The translations under genes and the position numbers were made by a program. Positions 6,218-7,483 of a stretch of DNA of 7,483 nucleotides are shown in pieces. Each line of letters begins with the position of its first letter. Position 1 is the first letter of the stretch. Below the pieces are notes generated by a model that saw nothing but the letters and a program-made list of their open reading frames with translations, was not told the DNA's origin and did no database searches. The stretch is from an uncultured Eubacteriales bacterium (GTDB lineage Bacteria > Bacillota > Clostridia > Christensenellales > Borkfalkiaceae): NCBI GenBank assembly GCA_902766475.1, contig CACXDQ010000249.1, positions 1-7,483 on the forward strand, read 5' to 3'.

Positions 6218-6853
6218 TTATTGACCGTCCTTTGATATAAGTTTTTCGAGTTCGTCTATCCTCGACCGCAAATGACAAATTTCCTCGACGATGGGGTCTA
6301 AACAGCACTCGGTATTGTCGGGCAACTTCTCGCCGTTTATCCTCACCACTCGCCCGGGCACGCCCACGACGGTTGCGTGCGGCGGAATATCTTTCAATAC
6401 GACCGAGCCGGCGCCTATTTTGGAATATTCGCCTATCGTGATACCGCCTAAAACTTTAGCTCCGCTCGAAATAACGCAGCCCTCTTTGACCGTGGGGTGG
6501 CGGCGGCGCCCGGTGTCCTTGCCCGTACCGCCGAGAGTAACGCATTGATATATAATGACGTTTTTCTCGATGACGGCGGTTTCGCCGATAACTACGCCCG
6601 TGCCGTGGTCGATAAATACGCCGCCCGCAATTTCCGCCGCCGGGTGAATTTCTATCCCCGTCAGAAATCTTGCGAACTTACTCGTTATTTCCGCCAAAAG
6701 TTTAAGGTGAATACGATACTCGAAGTTTGCTATTCTGTGCCATGAAAGAGCGTGTACGCCCGAATAAGTAAGCCATATGCCGAACTTGCTCCTTGCGGCG
6801 GGGTCGCTCTTTTTAGCGAAATTTATATCCTCTCTCAATCTTTTAAAAAACAT
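6218..6853 (-). CDS. cysE: Serine O-acetyltransferase
   Basis: Transfers acetyl from acetyl-CoA to L-serine, giving O-acetylserine, the substrate of cysteine synthase; this is the first committed step of cysteine synthesis. Length is 211 residues, like the short Firmicutes enzymes rather than the longer E. coli CysE. A short helical N-terminal domain (about 1-62) precedes a left-handed beta-helix of hexapeptide repeats (about 65-170). Signatures are GIEIHPAAEI (66-75), FIDHGTGVVIGETAVI (80-95) with the catalytic His83, CVTLGGTGKDTGRRRHP (104-120), KVLGG and GAGSVVLKDIPPHATVVGVPGR. The tail (185-207) looks like a coiled coil. The ATG lies 12 bp after the T run of the T-box terminator, with only a weak purine-rich ribosome site (GAGAGATGAG). 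cysS follows after one base. Confidence 0.5.
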   Translation of the reverse strand: MFFKRLREDINFAKKSDPAARSKFGIWLTYSGVHALSWHRIANFEYRIHLKLLAEITSKFARFLTGIEIHPAAEIAGGVFIDHGTGVVIGETAVIEKNVIIYQCVTLGGTGKDTGRRRHPTVKEGCVISSGAKVLGGITIGEYSKIGAGSVVLKDIPPHATVVGVPGRVVRINGEKLPDNTECCLDPIVEEICHLRSRIDELEKLISKDGQ

Positions 6854-6865
6854 ATCTCATCTCTC

Positions 6866-6905
6866 AAAAACGCCGTCTTTTCTCCCGTGGGGAGAAAAGA
6901 CGGCG
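6866..6905 (-). terminator. Regulated terminator of the Cys T-box
   Basis: A perfect 16-bp stem (6905-6890 with 6886-6871, arm CGCCGTCTTTTCTCCC) with a 3-nt loop, followed by five T (6870-6866), 12 bp before the cysE start. Its 5' arm contains the CCGT and CTTTTCT segments that pair with the T-box antiterminator, so the two structures exclude each other. This is the expected off state when tRNA-Cys is charged. Confidence 0.5.
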
Positions 6906-7140
6906 CAAAAACCGTGGTTCCACTTTTCTTTAAAGCCCGACAAGTTTTGCTATAAAGCGGAAACGCCCATTGCGGCAAATCTTCGTCAAACTTCCTTATT
7001 AAGCGCCGTAACGTGGTCGAGCGTGAGCGGTTAAGCCCCTCTTAAAGCCTTAGCTTACGGAACGCACTTTCGCTCTATGCATTGAGGGCTTGCACCGACC
7101 GCCCACTCTCTTACAAGGCATAAAAAGCTACTCTTTTCCG
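6866..7140 (-). ncRNA. T-box riboswitch, cysteine-specific (cysE-cysS leader)
   Basis: T-box leaders bind a matching tRNA and stop terminating when that tRNA is uncharged. All main parts can be drawn from the minus strand. Stem I closes with CGGAA (7140-7136) and TTCCG (7062-7058). Its specifier loop has the loop-E pair AGTA (7132-7129) and GAA (7071-7069), with the codon TGC (Cys) at 7066-7064. TATGC/GCATA and GAG-GGGC/GCCCTC helices lead to the apical GGTGCAA (7096-7090). Stem II has TAAGC/GCTTA, and stem III pairs 6987-6975 with 6950-6939. The antiterminator is AGAAAAG (6929-6923), bulge TGGAACC (6922-6916) and ACGG (6915-6912), pairing with CCGT (6903-6900) and CTTTTCT (6899-6893). The bulge TGGA fits the UCCA end of a tRNA with U73, as tRNA-Cys has. 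The leader occupies most of the gene-free stretch 6854-7200. Confidence 0.5.
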
Positions 7141-7164
7141 CATCGATTTAAAAATTGTAATAAC

Positions 7165-7193
7165 ATTTTACCATATATTTTACTCTTTTGCAA
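7165..7193 (-). promoter_or_regulatory. Candidate promoter of the cysE-cysS operon
   Basis: On the minus strand TTGCAA (7193-7188) and TAAAAT (7170-7165) are 17 bp apart, and the -10 is preceded by TGG, an extended -10 (TGn). The expected transcription start near 7158 lies about 18 nt before stem I of the T-box, a natural distance. The region is AT-rich, so alternative promoters are possible, but this placement fits the riboswitch well. Confidence 0.5.
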
Positions 7194-7293
7194 CAATTTT
7201 AGTGCAAAATAGCAAAACTTTGTCATTTATATCCCGTTTTCGGTCAACAAATTATAATAATATTATATCAAAAAGTTCCCCAACGCCACTACT

Positions 7294-7332
7294 GATGTCA
7301 TTCTGAGCGACTGAAAGGAGTCGAAGAATCTC
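7294..7332. repeat. Interspersed hairpin-forming repeat (TCATTCTGAGCG...GAAGAATCT type)
   Basis: The segment runs from GATGTCATTCTGAGCG to GTCGAAGAATCTC. It folds as a hairpin: ATTCT (7300-7304) with AGAAT (7325-7329), and CGACT (7308-7312) with AGTCG (7319-7323), around a GAAAGG loop. I recognise this as a member of a widely scattered intergenic repeat seen in many bacterial genomes, often mistranslated as short RFF-x-SLRMTS peptides. Only one copy is in the window. It sits in the otherwise gene-free stretch between 7194 and 7380, where I see nothing else. Confidence 0.5.
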
Positions 7333-7380
7333 TCAGAAAGGGAATTGCCTATACAGAACAAAAAAGTCGGATAAAGAACG

Positions 7381-7482
7381 TTAAAACAAAGCTTTATCAT
7401 AATCATTCTTTCTGTATTTTCTCCCGTCTTTTCGTGAGTGTCGCAGCGGCACAAGGTTGTCTGCCGCTTTGGTCGCCGCAAA
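7381..7482 (-). CDS. Possible 3' end of an unrecognised gene
   Basis: The minus-strand frame entering from the right edge is open for 33 codons and ends at TAA (7383-7381). It would give a charged tail ending in KDGRKYRKNDYDKALF. Codon use looks plausible (GCG, GCG, ACC, AAA, GAC, AAC), but all three minus frames are open at this edge, so evidence is weak. I do not recognise the peptide. No GC-rich terminator hairpin follows directly, only a CTTTTTTG run about 20 bp later. Upstream sequence would settle whether this is a gene. Confidence 0.25.
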   Translation of the reverse strand, partial: FAATKAADNLVPLRHSRKDGRKYRKNDYDKALF

Positions 7483-7483
7483 A

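Noticed and set aside
7242..7247. TTGACC on the minus strand as a -35 for a second cysE promoter
   Set aside because: There is no reasonable -10 at 16-18 bp; the nearest TATAAA is only 10 bp away.
7445..7468. AGCGGCA/TGCCGCT inverted repeat as a terminator
   Set aside because: The stem is only 7 bp before a mismatched interior and neither strand has a proper T tract after it.
7263..7481. A 72-residue minus-strand open frame ending in the T-box upstream region
   Set aside because: Its second half is just the translation of the interspersed repeat (the familiar ERFFDSFQSLRMTS peptide) and it has no ribosome site or recognisable domain.

Overview
The window most likely comes from the chromosome of an uncultured, moderate-GC member of the Firmicutes (class Clostridia). 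The evidence is a T-box tRNA-sensing leader, AGGAG-type ribosome binding sites, a MocR-type regulator beside an ECF-transporter S component, and a CysE/CysS pair in the usual Firmicutes order. The lineage call below class level is open. The very compact alanyl-tRNA synthetase would fit a deep-branching clostridial group.

Layout. (1) Positions 2-667, plus strand: the 3' part of a GH13 alpha-amylase-family gene, closed by a strong hairpin terminator (681-716). (2) 715-1755, minus strand: a GntR/MocR-type regulator that stops about 100 residues short of its family, immediately beside that terminator. (3) 1847-2380, plus strand: a small six-helix membrane protein, probably an ECF S component, divergent from the regulator and sharing a 91-bp AT-rich control region with it. 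(4) 2379-2475: two perfect hairpins between convergent genes. (5) 2474-6853, minus strand: a gene train in the order cysE, cysS, alaS, zinc-ribbon membrane protein. (6) 6866-7140, minus strand: a complete cysteine-specific T-box riboswitch upstream of cysE, with its promoter at 7165-7193. (7) 7194-7483: an accessory-looking intergenic stretch with a hairpin-forming interspersed repeat and possibly the last 33 codons of another minus-strand gene.

How the parts work together. The T-box reads uncharged tRNA-Cys and allows transcription of serine O-acetyltransferase (first committed step of cysteine synthesis) and cysteinyl-tRNA synthetase, which are separated by one base. A recognisable promoter in the 53-bp gap after cysS probably drives alaS plus the zinc-ribbon gene independently, and read-through from cysS is also possible because no terminator is visible there. 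The MocR/ECF pair suggests PLP-sensing control of a vitamin uptake component, possibly for vitamin B6.

No CRISPR array, phage, transposase or clearly new multi-gene system is visible. The most notable items are the compact AlaRS (no beta-barrel, no C-Ala domain), the truncated MocR regulator with its divergent transporter gene, and the fully resolvable Cys T-box.
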